This document shows, one piece after another, positions 27,725-36,131 of a DNA stretch of 57,687 nucleotides. Each line of letters begins with the position of its first letter. Within the stretch, counting starts at the first letter, position 1. The stretch is taken from assembly GCA_958348225.1 (NCBI GenBank), contig CATVYG010000012.1:1-57687 (forward strand), read 5' to 3'. The notes below the pieces were generated by a model. That model saw only the letters and a list, made by a program, of their open reading frames with translations, was not told where the DNA came from and searched no databases. The stretch comes from an uncultured Collinsella sp. Its GTDB lineage: Bacteria > Actinomycetota > Coriobacteriia > Coriobacteriales > Coriobacteriaceae. Made by a program: the position numbers and the translations under genes.

Positions 27725-27836
27725 CTTTGAATTGTTGAGCTTGGGGCCAAGATGTCCACAAGGTTAAGCGGTGCGACGGGGCGGCAAGCCCGTTCATTCC
27801 GTGCGACAATTCAAACTGCTCGTGAAAGGAGCGGGA

Positions 27837-28898
27837 ATGAAGGAGACCGAGAAGATCGAGATCATGCACTTCGACCAGGAGGGCTACCTCGAGGACGGCA
27901 GGAACGTCTACGAGGCCGGCAAGAAGATGACCGCCCTGGCCGACCGCGTGCACGAGGAGGGCTACGACGCCGTCTTCCTGATGGGCGTCGGCGGCACCTG
28001 GGACGAGTTCATGCAGCTCGAGTACCTCATGAACAAGTTCGGCGACCGCGACCTCGAGGTCTACCTGATCCACGCCGCCGAGTGGAACGTCATGGGTCAC
28101 AAGCGCATGACCGACAGGTCCGTCGTGCTGACCGCCTCCGAGTCCGGCACCACCCCCGAGGTGCTCGAGGCCGTCGGCAAGATGAGGGAGATGGGCGTGC
28201 GCGTCTTCGCCATGACCAACCCCGAGGGCAAGATCGGGCAGGCCGTGGGCGCCGAGAACTGCGTCATGATGGCCTCCGACCACGGCGCCGGCGGCTGCGA
28301 GAAGGGCTACTACCTCGCCGACTGCTTCGGCCTGCGCCTGCTCAACCGCCGCGGCTGCTTCCCCAAGTTCGACCTGTTCATCGAGCAGACGAAGGACGTC
28401 TGGAAGGACATGCTCGACATCCGCAAGCGCTTCGAGCCGCGCGCCGAGGAGCTCGCCAGGAAGTACGCGCTGGCCGACTACACCATGTTCATCGGCTCGG
28501 GCGCGCTGTGGGGCGAGACCATCCTGTACTCCATGTGCCTGCTCGAGGAGATGCAGTGGAAGCGCATCCGCCACATCACCTCGCACGACTTCTTCCACGG
28601 CACGCTCGAGCTGCTCGAGCCCGGCGTCCCGGTGTTCCTGTTCATGGGAGAGGACGAGTGCCGCGCCCTCGACGAGCGCGTCCGCGCCTTCCTCACCAGC
28701 GGCGTGACCGGCGACGAGGACTACGTCATCATCGACACCGCCGAGTACGCGATCCCGGGCCTGGACGACGACTTCCGCGTCATCGTGTCGCCGTGGATCC
28801 TGTCCGTGCTGACCACCGACCGCCTCGCGCGCAACTACGAGCTGGTCACCAAGCACAACCTCAAGTACCGCCGCTACTACCACCAGTTCGACTACTAA
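27837..28898 (+). CDS. SIS-domain FrlB/GfrF-like sugar-amine deglycase, copy 1
   Basis: A 353-residue SIS-fold enzyme with GVGGTWDEF near 50 and the phosphosugar loop ASESGTTPE near 105. FrlB and GfrE/GfrF family members split fructoselysine- or glucoselysine-6-phosphate into amino acid and glucose-6-phosphate. Start at 27837 follows GAAAGGAG. The coding sequence appears identical to 32987-34048 from start codon to stop codon, while flanks differ. Almost every third codon position is G or C, and AGG is used for Arg. Neighbouring genes look less extreme, which hints at recent acquisition or conversion. It heads an operon with EIIA and EIIB of a mannose-type PTS, so its substrate is probably the phosphorylated product of that PTS. 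Confidence 0.85.
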   Translation: MKETEKIEIMHFDQEGYLEDGRNVYEAGKKMTALADRVHEEGYDAVFLMGVGGTWDEFMQLEYLMNKFGDRDLEVYLIHAAEWNVMGHKRMTDRSVVLTASESGTTPEVLEAVGKMREMGVRVFAMTNPEGKIGQAVGAENCVMMASDHGAGGCEKGYYLADCFGLRLLNRRGCFPKFDLFIEQTKDVWKDMLDIRKRFEPRAEELARKYALADYTMFIGSGALWGETILYSMCLLEEMQWKRIRHITSHDFFHGTLELLEPGVPVFLFMGEDECRALDERVRAFLTSGVTGDEDYVIIDTAEYAIPGLDDDFRVIVSPWILSVLTTDRLARNYELVTKHNLKYRRYYHQFDY

Positions 28899-28919
28899 TT
28901 CCATTTGGGGGAAACCGCA

Positions 28920-29339
28920 ATGAGGCAATACATCTTTGCCAGCCACGCGCATTTTGCGACCGGCATCAAAGAGAGCACCGAGCTGCTCTCGGGCGCGCGC
29001 GATAACGTCCACGACCTGTCGATGTTTGTCGACGGCCGCACCGACGTCGCCGAGGAGGCCGCCAAGCTCCTGGCGACCTTCGACCCCGCCGACGACGTAA
29101 TCGTGTGCACCGACCTGTTTGGCGGCAGCGTCAACAACGAGTTCACCAAGATCGTCCAGACGCGCCCCAACACCTACCTGGTTGCCAACATGAATCTGCC
29201 GCTGCTGATCCAGCTGCTCTTTTCGGACCAGGAGGCTCCCGCCGATCAGGTTATCCGCGAGATCCTCGCGGCTGACGACACGCGCGTCAAGTTTGTCAAC
29301 GACCTGCTGACCGATGCGGATGACGAGGAAGAGTTCTAG
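28920..29339 (+). CDS. PTS mannose-family EIIA component
   Basis: 139 residues; start at the ATG at 28920 after GGGGG. The N-terminal SHAHFATG aligns with the SHGxFAxG active-site loop of EIIA-Man; His-9 is the likely phosphohistidine. VCTDLFGGSVNNEF near residues 60-73 is a family feature. It passes phosphate from HPr to the EIIB encoded next. It stands 21 bases behind the deglycase gene and ahead of EIIB in one operon. Confidence 0.92.
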   Translation: MRQYIFASHAHFATGIKESTELLSGARDNVHDLSMFVDGRTDVAEEAAKLLATFDPADDVIVCTDLFGGSVNNEFTKIVQTRPNTYLVANMNLPLLIQLLFSDQEAPADQVIREILAADDTRVKFVNDLLTDADDEEEF

Positions 29340-29396
29340 TCACCGCCTGCTATTAATGGGGCCGGGTTTCCGGCATGAGACCTTTGGGGGTCAATC

Positions 29397-29879
29397 ATGA
29401 TTCAACTGCTTCGCGTCGACCATCGTCTGCTTCATGGCCAGGTGGCCGTCTCTTGGGTCCAGGGCTTGGGCTCCGACTGCATCTTCTGCGTTGGCGACAA
29501 GGTTGCCAACGATCCCGTCTGGAAGACTACGCTCAAGATGGGAAAGCCGGCCAACGTCAAGCTCGTCATCAAGGACATGGAGCACGCCATCGAGGCCATC
29601 AACTCCGGTGTTACCGATAAGTACAAGATGATCATCTGCGTCGCCAGCATCGCCGAGGCCAAGCAGCTTGTCGACGGCTGCCCGCAGATCACCTCCATCA
29701 ACCTGGGCAACACCAAGTCCAAGGACGAGCAGCGTCCCGATGCCCGTAAGATCTCCCGCCAGATCTTTGTGACTGCTGCCGAGGAAGAGGACATTCGTGA
29801 GCTCGTCGGCCGCGGTGTCGAGGTCGAGATTCGCGCTCTGGCCGACGACCCCAAGGTCGATGCCCTAAGCGCCCTCTAA
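29397..29879 (+). CDS. PTS mannose/fructose/sorbose-family EIIB component
   Basis: 160 residues. RVDHRLLHGQV at 6-16 is the family signature, and His-13 is the predicted phosphorylation site. It takes phosphate from EIIA and phosphorylates the sugar bound by EIIC/EIID. Start follows GGGGGTC. It ends the first transcription segment; a GC-rich stem and a new promoter region follow before EIIC. Confidence 0.94.
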   Translation: MIQLLRVDHRLLHGQVAVSWVQGLGSDCIFCVGDKVANDPVWKTTLKMGKPANVKLVIKDMEHAIEAINSGVTDKYKMIICVASIAEAKQLVDGCPQITSINLGNTKSKDEQRPDARKISRQIFVTAAEEEDIRELVGRGVEVEIRALADDPKVDALSAL

Positions 29880-29887
29880 TTGAGAAC

Positions 29888-29925
29888 CACGGGCGGCGCG
29901 CACGGCGCCGCCCCTATTCGTGGGC
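29888..29925 (+). terminator. GC-rich stem after EIIB
   Basis: GGGCGGCGC/GGCGCCGCCC, with outer CCACG/CGTGG pairing, follows EIIB. The T tract is poor, so partial termination is more likely than complete. The rest of 29926-30173 holds the next operator pair. Confidence 0.5.
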
Positions 29926-29993
29926 GTACCGGATAAACGCTTTACCCGTTACCCCCATCTACCGTTCACCGGGAGTACACGCCCGTTGAGCGA

Positions 29994-30036
29994 TTGGTAT
30001 TAAATAGTTTTCTCATGACTATATAATTGGTATCAA
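29994..30036 (+). promoter_or_regulatory. Paired GGTATYA sites upstream of EIIC
   Basis: TTGGTATTAAAT (29995) and TTGGTATCAAAT (30028) are direct repeats 33 bp apart. The second overlaps TATAAT (30023-30028), a likely -10 element, so binding there would block RNA polymerase. Confidence 0.6.
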
Positions 30037-30173
30037 ATCATTTGCACCGGTTTAGGTGTTAACAGCACACCGGTACAAGCTGGATCTGTCTGGGCGATTG
30101 TCGGCATGGAAAAGGGCGCGCTGACAAGTCGGGAATCGCCGCGCGGATCCAAGAGGGATCAAAGGGAGGAACA

Positions 30174-30947
30174 ATGCTTGTTCAAGCGATCCTCATCGGA
30201 CTTATCGCTGCCTTCGGTAAGCTCGATTATCAGCTCGGTACGCTCTATGCGTTCCGCCCGATCGTTCTGTGCCCGCTCGTCGGCATAGTCCTCGGGGACC
30301 TGCAGTCCGGCCTCGCCATCGGTGCGAGCCTCGAGCTGCTCTTCATGGGTTCTATCTCCATCGGCGCTTACGTGCCGCCCGATGAGTGTATTGGCGGTGT
30401 GCTCGCCTGCGCCTTCGCTATTCAGCTGGGTCAGAGCACCGAGGCCGCTATCGCGCTCGCGATGCCCATCGCCACTCTGTGCCTGGCCATTAAGAACGTC
30501 GTCAACGCCGGTATGCCCCTTCTGGTCGACCGTGCCGACGTCTTTGCCAGCAAGGGTAACCTCAAGGGTATCTACGCTATGCACTGGATTATCGGTCTCG
30601 TGATTGTCGTCCTGGCCTTTATCCTGTGCTCGGTCTCCTTCTATCTGGGTGCCGACGCTGTTCAGGGCCTGCTCGACTTCATCCCGACGTTCGTCCTCGA
30701 TGGCTTTGGCGTCGCAGCCAACATCCTGCCTGCCATGGGTTTCGCCATGCTCGGCCGTCTGGTGCTTACCAAGCAGCTCGTGCCGTTCTACTTCCTGGGC
30801 TTCCTGCTGTGCTCCTATGCCAACGTGCCCGTCCTCGGCGTCGCCCTGATCGCAATCATCATCGGCATCGACAAGTACGACCTGCTGGGCCTTGGTGGCG
30901 CCCAGTCCCAGCTTTCTGTGGAAGGGGATGAGGACGATGACTTCTAA
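30174..30947 (+). CDS. PTS mannose/sorbose-family EIIC permease
   Basis: 257 residues with about seven hydrophobic segments and an acidic C-terminal tail (GDEDDDF). The N-terminal GASLELLFMG and cytoplasmic-loop motifs fit PTS EIIC-Man/Sor. With EIID it forms the membrane pore that translocates and presents the substrate for phosphorylation. Start follows GGGAGGAAC. It overlaps EIID by 11 bases. Confidence 0.93.
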   Translation: MLVQAILIGLIAAFGKLDYQLGTLYAFRPIVLCPLVGIVLGDLQSGLAIGASLELLFMGSISIGAYVPPDECIGGVLACAFAIQLGQSTEAAIALAMPIATLCLAIKNVVNAGMPLLVDRADVFASKGNLKGIYAMHWIIGLVIVVLAFILCSVSFYLGADAVQGLLDFIPTFVLDGFGVAANILPAMGFAMLGRLVLTKQLVPFYFLGFLLCSYANVPVLGVALIAIIIGIDKYDLLGLGGAQSQLSVEGDEDDDF

Positions 30948-31761
30948 TTCCGAGAACCAGATTACTCGCTCCGACCTCATTAAGAGCGCCGTGAACACCG
31001 GCGCCCTGGGCATGGAATTCTCCTGGACCTACTACAAGCAGATGAACATTGCCTTCTGCCTGATGGTCGCCAACATGCTCAAGAAGATCTATGCCGGCCG
31101 CCCCGATGATTACGCCGAGGCCCTGCACCGTCACAGCGCATTCTTCAACATCACCCCGCAGCTCGCTCCCTTCGTGGGTGGCATCGCGATGGCCATGGAA
31201 GAAAAGGTCGCTCGTGGCGAGGTTGAGCCCGAGAGCGTCAACGACATCAAGGCCGCCCTCATGGGTCCGCTTTCCGGCCTGGGTGACTCCTTCTTCCTGT
31301 CCACCCTGCGCGTCGTCGCCGCTGCCGTGGGCATCAGCCTGTGCCAGGCCGGCAACGTCTTTGGCCCCATCGCCTTCCTGCTCGTCTACAACATCCCGGC
31401 GTTCCTGATTCGTATCTTTGGCGCTATCAAGGGTTATGAGCTAGGCATTGGCTTCCTCGACGAGGCTCAGAAGACCGGCCTGATGCAAAAGATCATGGCC
31501 TGCGTCGGCATTGTCGGCGTTATGGTCGTCGGCGCCATGAGCAAGGACATGTTCTGGGCTTCGTTGCCCATCGCCATCGGTCAGGGCGACTCCGCCCAGA
31601 CTCTCCAGGACATCCTGGACGGCATCATGCCCGGTATGCTCGGTATGGCCGCCTTCTGGCTCTACTACTGGCTGCTCTCCAAGAAGATCAACCCGATGGT
31701 CCTGATCCTCTGCACCATGGTCGTGGGCATCATCGGCGCTTACTTTGGCGTGCTTGCCTAA
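30937..31761 (+). CDS. PTS mannose-family EIID component
   Basis: 274 residues. The N-terminal cytoplasmic half contains the family motifs MEFSWTYYKQMN and HSAFFNITPQLAPFVGG, and the C-terminal half has several membrane helices with PLSGLGDSFF. EIID pairs with EIIC in mannose-type transporters only, which confirms the PTS class. The ATG at 30937 (or 30928) lies inside the end of EIIC, so translation is coupled. Confidence 0.93.
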   Translation: MTSNSENQITRSDLIKSAVNTGALGMEFSWTYYKQMNIAFCLMVANMLKKIYAGRPDDYAEALHRHSAFFNITPQLAPFVGGIAMAMEEKVARGEVEPESVNDIKAALMGPLSGLGDSFFLSTLRVVAAAVGISLCQAGNVFGPIAFLLVYNIPAFLIRIFGAIKGYELGIGFLDEAQKTGLMQKIMACVGIVGVMVVGAMSKDMFWASLPIAIGQGDSAQTLQDILDGIMPGMLGMAAFWLYYWLLSKKINPMVLILCTMVVGIIGAYFGVLA

Positions 31762-31809
31762 TATGTTCGAATCGCGCTTCCATCGCGTCTAACGGTTGCG
31801 TCGATCTTT

Positions 31810-31848
31810 GGGGGGCTTGTCGCATCTGCGGCGGCCCCCTGTTTTTTT
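31810..31848 (+). terminator. Terminator between EIID and the epimerase gene
   Basis: GGGGGGC pairs with GGCCCCCT through a longer loop, followed by seven T residues. Confidence 0.8.
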
Positions 31849-31873
31849 AAACTCCGTACGAAAGGGGAGGGCT

Positions 31874-32719
31874 ATGGTCGTACCCGAGCTTTCGCTCATG
31901 AACATCAACCATCGTTACTACAGCATCGAGACGTTTTTTAAGGCTGCAGGTGAGGCCGGCTATCGCAATATCGAGCTGTGGACCGGCTCGATGCACCTGT
32001 ATGTGGATTGCCATGAGCACGATTCGGTGGATAAGGTTCGCGATCTTGCCGCCCAATACGGTATCAAGATCGTGTGCGTGTGCCCCGAGCAGAACAACCC
32101 CAAGCCGTGGAACGTCGCGGTGCGCGGTGAGGCGGGCCAAAAACGCATCCTCTCGTACTTTAAGAATGTGATTGACGTTGCCGTTGAGTTGGGCGTGCCG
32201 CAGATTCTGGTGACGAGTGGTTGGGCCTATCTGGACGAGCCAGCTGAGGACGCCTGGTCCCGCAGCGTCGCCATGCTGCGCTCGGTGTGCGACTACGCTG
32301 ACACACGCGGTATTCGCGTCGCGCTCGAGGCACTGCAGCCGTCGGAGTCCGTGCTGGTCAATACGGCACAGGATGTCGCGCGCATCCTCGAGGCGGTCGA
32401 TCGCCCCAACCTGAAGGCATGTATCGACTTTGGCGCCATGGAAGTTGCCGGCGACACAATCGACGGCTACTTTGAGGTTTTGGGCGACAAGATCGTTCAC
32501 ACCCACTTTGTCGATGTGGGCGGCGGCACGACGCATCTTGCCTGGGGCGACGGCGAGCGTGATATGCGTGCCGACCTCGAGGCACTCATGCGCCACGGCT
32601 ATACGGGCTATGTCTCGGCCGAGACGTGTGACGGCCGCTACTATCAGGATCCGTCCAAGGCGACGACTCAGGTTATCGAGATGTATCGCCGTGTGACAGC
32701 GGAGATGGAAGCCGAATAA
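31874..32719 (+). CDS. Xylose-isomerase-like TIM-barrel epimerase, FrlC-like
   Basis: 281 residues of the sugar phosphate isomerase/epimerase (AP endonuclease 2-like) TIM barrel. Metal-binding candidates are the Glu in VALEAL (near 155), the Asp of CIDFGAM (near 190), the His of VHTHFVD (near 215) and the Glu of YVSAETCDG (near 255). FrlC, a fructoselysine 3-epimerase, belongs to this family and sits beside FrlB in E. coli. Its position between PTS genes and an FrlB-like gene supports a comparable role with another Amadori epimer. Start follows AAAGGGGAGGG. It has its own upstream and downstream terminators, so it may be transcribed partly by read-through. Confidence 0.8.
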   Translation: MVVPELSLMNINHRYYSIETFFKAAGEAGYRNIELWTGSMHLYVDCHEHDSVDKVRDLAAQYGIKIVCVCPEQNNPKPWNVAVRGEAGQKRILSYFKNVIDVAVELGVPQILVTSGWAYLDEPAEDAWSRSVAMLRSVCDYADTRGIRVALEALQPSESVLVNTAQDVARILEAVDRPNLKACIDFGAMEVAGDTIDGYFEVLGDKIVHTHFVDVGGGTTHLAWGDGERDMRADLEALMRHGYTGYVSAETCDGRYYQDPSKATTQVIEMYRRVTAEMEAE

Positions 32720-32731
32720 CTAAACTGCGCG

Positions 32732-32774
32732 GTTGCGCCGGAAACGCTTGGGCGGGTCTGGCGCAACGCTTTTA
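32732..32774 (+). terminator. Terminator after the FrlC-like gene
   Basis: GTTGCGCC and GGCGCAAC pair around a 20-base loop, followed by GCTTTTAT. Confidence 0.7.
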
Positions 32775-32893
32775 TAGCTGGCGAGTTGTGGGGAGCCCGT
32801 TGGCAGTAGCGCTCGAAATAGACAACTATTGGCGTTGTAATACCACTCGAGCGAGGAAACCGACCGTTCGCCGCAAATCTCCGTGAGTTTGGA

Positions 32894-32938
32894 TTGGTAT
32901 TAAATAACAAGCAATCATATGGCTATAATTGGTATCAG
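32894..32938 (+). promoter_or_regulatory. Paired GGTATYA sites upstream of the second deglycase gene
   Basis: TTGGTATTAAAT (32895) and TTGGTATCA (32929) are 34-35 bp apart, and the second again abuts TATAAT (32924-32929). The layout matches that upstream of EIIC. Confidence 0.6.
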
Positions 32939-32986
32939 CAAGAAGCGCGATGTATAGAATTGCGCACATGTGATGGGAGGACACAC

Positions 32987-34048
32987 ATGAAGGAGACCGA
33001 GAAGATCGAGATCATGCACTTCGACCAGGAGGGCTACCTCGAGGACGGCAGGAACGTCTACGAGGCCGGCAAGAAGATGACCGCCCTGGCCGACCGCGTG
33101 CACGAGGAGGGCTACGACGCCGTCTTCCTGATGGGCGTCGGCGGCACCTGGGACGAGTTCATGCAGCTCGAGTACCTCATGAACAAGTTCGGCGACCGCG
33201 ACCTCGAGGTCTACCTGATCCACGCCGCCGAGTGGAACGTCATGGGTCACAAGCGCATGACCGACAGGTCCGTCGTGCTGACCGCCTCCGAGTCCGGCAC
33301 CACCCCCGAGGTGCTCGAGGCCGTCGGCAAGATGAGGGAGATGGGCGTGCGCGTCTTCGCCATGACCAACCCCGAGGGCAAGATCGGGCAGGCCGTGGGC
33401 GCCGAGAACTGCGTCATGATGGCCTCCGACCACGGCGCCGGCGGCTGCGAGAAGGGCTACTACCTCGCCGACTGCTTCGGCCTGCGCCTGCTCAACCGCC
33501 GCGGCTGCTTCCCCAAGTTCGACCTGTTCATCGAGCAGACGAAGGACGTCTGGAAGGACATGCTCGACATCCGCAAGCGCTTCGAGCCGCGCGCCGAGGA
33601 GCTCGCCAGGAAGTACGCGCTGGCCGACTACACCATGTTCATCGGCTCGGGCGCGCTGTGGGGCGAGACCATCCTGTACTCCATGTGCCTGCTCGAGGAG
33701 ATGCAGTGGAAGCGCATCCGCCACATCACCTCGCACGACTTCTTCCACGGCACGCTCGAGCTGCTCGAGCCCGGCGTCCCGGTGTTCCTGTTCATGGGAG
33801 AGGACGAGTGCCGCGCCCTCGACGAGCGCGTCCGCGCCTTCCTCACCAGCGGCGTGACCGGCGACGAGGACTACGTCATCATCGACACCGCCGAGTACGC
33901 GATCCCGGGCCTGGACGACGACTTCCGCGTCATCGTGTCGCCGTGGATCCTGTCCGTGCTGACCACCGACCGCCTCGCGCGCAACTACGAGCTGGTCACC
34001 AAGCACAACCTCAAGTACCGCCGCTACTACCACCAGTTCGACTACTAA
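32987..34048 (+). CDS. SIS-domain FrlB/GfrF-like deglycase, copy 2 (apparently identical)
   Basis: The 353-residue product and, by eye, all 1062 bases match copy 1 at 27837-28898. Identity begins exactly at ATG and stops exactly at TAA; the bases before (CACAC versus GGGAA) and after (GAGCTG versus TTCCAT) differ. It has its own ribosome site (GGGAGG), paired GGTATYA operator and terminator, so it looks functional rather than a remnant. Two transcription units would thus make the same enzyme. In Salmonella, two different deglycases (GfrE, GfrF) serve one PTS; here both copies are one sequence, so the second does not obviously widen substrate range. Confidence 0.85.
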   Translation: MKETEKIEIMHFDQEGYLEDGRNVYEAGKKMTALADRVHEEGYDAVFLMGVGGTWDEFMQLEYLMNKFGDRDLEVYLIHAAEWNVMGHKRMTDRSVVLTASESGTTPEVLEAVGKMREMGVRVFAMTNPEGKIGQAVGAENCVMMASDHGAGGCEKGYYLADCFGLRLLNRRGCFPKFDLFIEQTKDVWKDMLDIRKRFEPRAEELARKYALADYTMFIGSGALWGETILYSMCLLEEMQWKRIRHITSHDFFHGTLELLEPGVPVFLFMGEDECRALDERVRAFLTSGVTGDEDYVIIDTAEYAIPGLDDDFRVIVSPWILSVLTTDRLARNYELVTKHNLKYRRYYHQFDY

Positions 34049-34099
34049 GAGCTGGTCACGGGTCCGATATCTTGGCTGGTTGATATCTCGACCCTGCAC

Positions 34100-34132
34100 A
34101 AGGGCGTCCGCAATTGCGCGGGCGCCCTTTTT
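34100..34132 (+). terminator. Terminator after the second deglycase gene
   Basis: AAGGGCGTCCGC/GCGCGGGCGCCCTT with loop AATT, followed by TTT. Confidence 0.85.
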
Positions 34133-34246
34133 GCGTTGTGACAAGAGACTGCTGCTAACCGCTTGCCCTATGTTTCCAAATGAATACGGTGTGAGCCGAG
34201 GAGGACGATTCTCCCCGCAAACACTCTAGTATGCTAAAGTACCCAG

Positions 34247-34278
34247 AAGACCGGCGGAGCTATGCCGGTCTTTCGTTC
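34247..34278 (+). terminator. Terminator-like hairpin ahead of the his operon
   Basis: AAGACCGGC/GCCGGTCTT with a 7-base loop, followed by TCGTTCT, lies about 35 bp before hisZG. It may be an attenuator or just the leader stem. I saw no T-box core or His-rich leader frame nearby. Confidence 0.5.
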
Positions 34279-34310
34279 TATATGAAACACAGCATGAGGA
34301 GGCTCACCAG

Positions 34311-36026
34311 ATGACGGCCACACCGTGGGGATTCCGGGACATATTGCCCGAGGAGGCTCAGGCGCGCGAGGAGATCGCGCTGACGGTGAAGGGCTGCTTT
34401 AGGGAGCATCATTACCTGCCGGTCGAGACGCCGCTACTCGAGGACAAGGGTTCGCTCGAGGAGGGCGGCCGCATTGCGGACACGCCGTTTAAGCTCTTTG
34501 ATGATGATGGCCGCCTGCTGGTGGTCCGTCCCGACAACACATTGCCGATCGTGCGCCTGGTTTCGACTCGCATGCGCGCGGCCGACCTGCCCCTGCGCCT
34601 TCGCTACGAGGCGCCGGTGGTTCGCGAGTGCCAGCGCAATGCCGGCGGCTCGCGCCAGTTTACACAGCTGGGCTTTGAGCTTATCGGTGCGGGCGATACC
34701 GCGGGCGATGTCGAGATTGTCTCGCTCGTGGCCGAGGCGGTGCGCAAGCTGGCACTGCCCGATGCACGCATTATCGCAGGTAGCGTGCGTCCGTTTAAGG
34801 AACTGCTCGCGGCGTGCGAGGATCGCGAGCTGGCCGCCGAGGCCCTGCGCTGCGTGCACGCCAACGACTTTGTGGGCCTCGATGCCCGCGTGGCGGCAAG
34901 CACCGAGTCCGATGCCGTCAAGGCCGCCATTAGCGAGCTGCCGCGTCTGCACGGCGGTGCCGAGGTACTCGACCGCGTGGACACGCTGCTGGAGGCCGCC
35001 GGTATCGTCGCGCCGCTGACGCGCGAGCTGCGTGCCCTGGTCGAGGGCCTGGCACCCGAGGACGCCCAGGTGCTGTCATTCGACTTCTCCATCATGAACT
35101 CTTTCGATTACTACACGGGCCTGGTCTTTAAGGCCTATGCCGGCGGCCTGCCCGATCCGGTGGGTTCGGGCGGACGCTATGACTCCATCTTTACCGGCGC
35201 ATTTGGCGACGGTATCGAGGTGCCGGCGGCGGGCTTCGCCTTTTCGCTCGAGCGCCTGGAGGCCGCGCGCACCTCGGCCGAGGATGCCGCTTCCGACGGC
35301 GATCACGCCGCGGGCCGTGGCGCCGAGGGCCCGCTGCGCATCGCTGTGCCCAAGGGCTCGCTTAAGGCCGACACGCTCGACGTGCTCGAGACTGCGGGCT
35401 TGGATGTCTCTGAGCTGCGTGACCCCGGCCGTCACCTGATCGTGCGCGGCCGCGACACGCGTGCCGGCAAGGGCGCGGTCGGAGATATCGAGTTTGTCAT
35501 CGTGCGTCCCAGCGATGCGCCTGCCTTTGTGGGCTGCGGTGGTGCCGATTGCGGCATCTGCGGTTGGGACTCGCTCATTGAGGCAGACCTCAACCTGCTG
35601 CAGCTGGTCGACCTGGGCTATGGTCTGTGCACCTTTATCGAGGCGGAGCCCGCGTGGCGCGCCGGCCAGGCCGAGCGCAACTATGCCCGCCGCGGTTCGC
35701 TTCGCGTGGCCACCAAGTACCCGCGCATTGCGAGTGCCTGGTATGCCGAGCGCGGCGTGAACGCCGATATCGTCTCGCTGCACGGTAACATCGAGCTGGG
35801 CCCCATTGTCGGCATGACCGATCGCATCGTGGATATTACCGCCACGGGTGCCACGCTGCGCGACAACGACCTGGTCATCACCGGGCGCATCATGGACTGC
35901 ACGGCCCGCTTCTTTGTCAACCCGGGCGCTGCGCGCCTTGATCCGCGCGTACGCAATCTGGCAGATCGCCTGGCGGCGGCCGTTAAGGACAAGCATTTTG
36001 AGCCCGTCGCGGGCTCGGCACAATAG
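34311..36026 (+). CDS. hisG: HisZ-HisG fusion: ATP phosphoribosyltransferase with regulatory domain
   Basis: A 571-residue protein that joins two normally separate subunits. Residues 1-335 are HisZ, a histidyl-tRNA-synthetase-like domain: GFRDILPEEA, VRPDNTLPIVR, REFQ-type region PVVRECQRNAGG and the SFDYYTGLVFKAY segment. A short Ala/Asp/Gly linker (about 318-340) follows. Residues 342-571 are a short-form HisG: LRIAVPKGSLK, CGGADCGICGWDSL, RVATKYPRIA and TGATLRDNDL. HisG condenses ATP with PRPP, the first histidine step; HisZ makes short HisG active and histidine-sensitive. Fusion fixes 1:1 stoichiometry. Start follows GAGGAGG. First gene of the his operon. Confidence 0.93.
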   Translation: MTATPWGFRDILPEEAQAREEIALTVKGCFREHHYLPVETPLLEDKGSLEEGGRIADTPFKLFDDDGRLLVVRPDNTLPIVRLVSTRMRAADLPLRLRYEAPVVRECQRNAGGSRQFTQLGFELIGAGDTAGDVEIVSLVAEAVRKLALPDARIIAGSVRPFKELLAACEDRELAAEALRCVHANDFVGLDARVAASTESDAVKAAISELPRLHGGAEVLDRVDTLLEAAGIVAPLTRELRALVEGLAPEDAQVLSFDFSIMNSFDYYTGLVFKAYAGGLPDPVGSGGRYDSIFTGAFGDGIEVPAAGFAFSLERLEAARTSAEDAASDGDHAAGRGAEGPLRIAVPKGSLKADTLDVLETAGLDVSELRDPGRHLIVRGRDTRAGKGAVGDIEFVIVRPSDAPAFVGCGGADCGICGWDSLIEADLNLLQLVDLGYGLCTFIEAEPAWRAGQAERNYARRGSLRVATKYPRIASAWYAERGVNADIVSLHGNIELGPIVGMTDRIVDITATGATLRDNDLVITGRIMDCTARFFVNPGAARLDPRVRNLADRLAAAVKDKHFEPVAGSAQ

Positions 36027-36131
36027 CGCGACCGCGCACGGGCGCCCCAACGTACGGGCTGCGGGCCGATTGGCGCCGCCACCCGGCCTCTCGTTTTTCG
36101 AACACAACCTCGACCGATAGGGGATACCGAT

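Noticed and set aside
34133..34310. T-box or His-leader attenuator before the his operon
   Set aside because: One terminator-like hairpin exists, but I found no T-box core sequence and no short frame rich in His codons.
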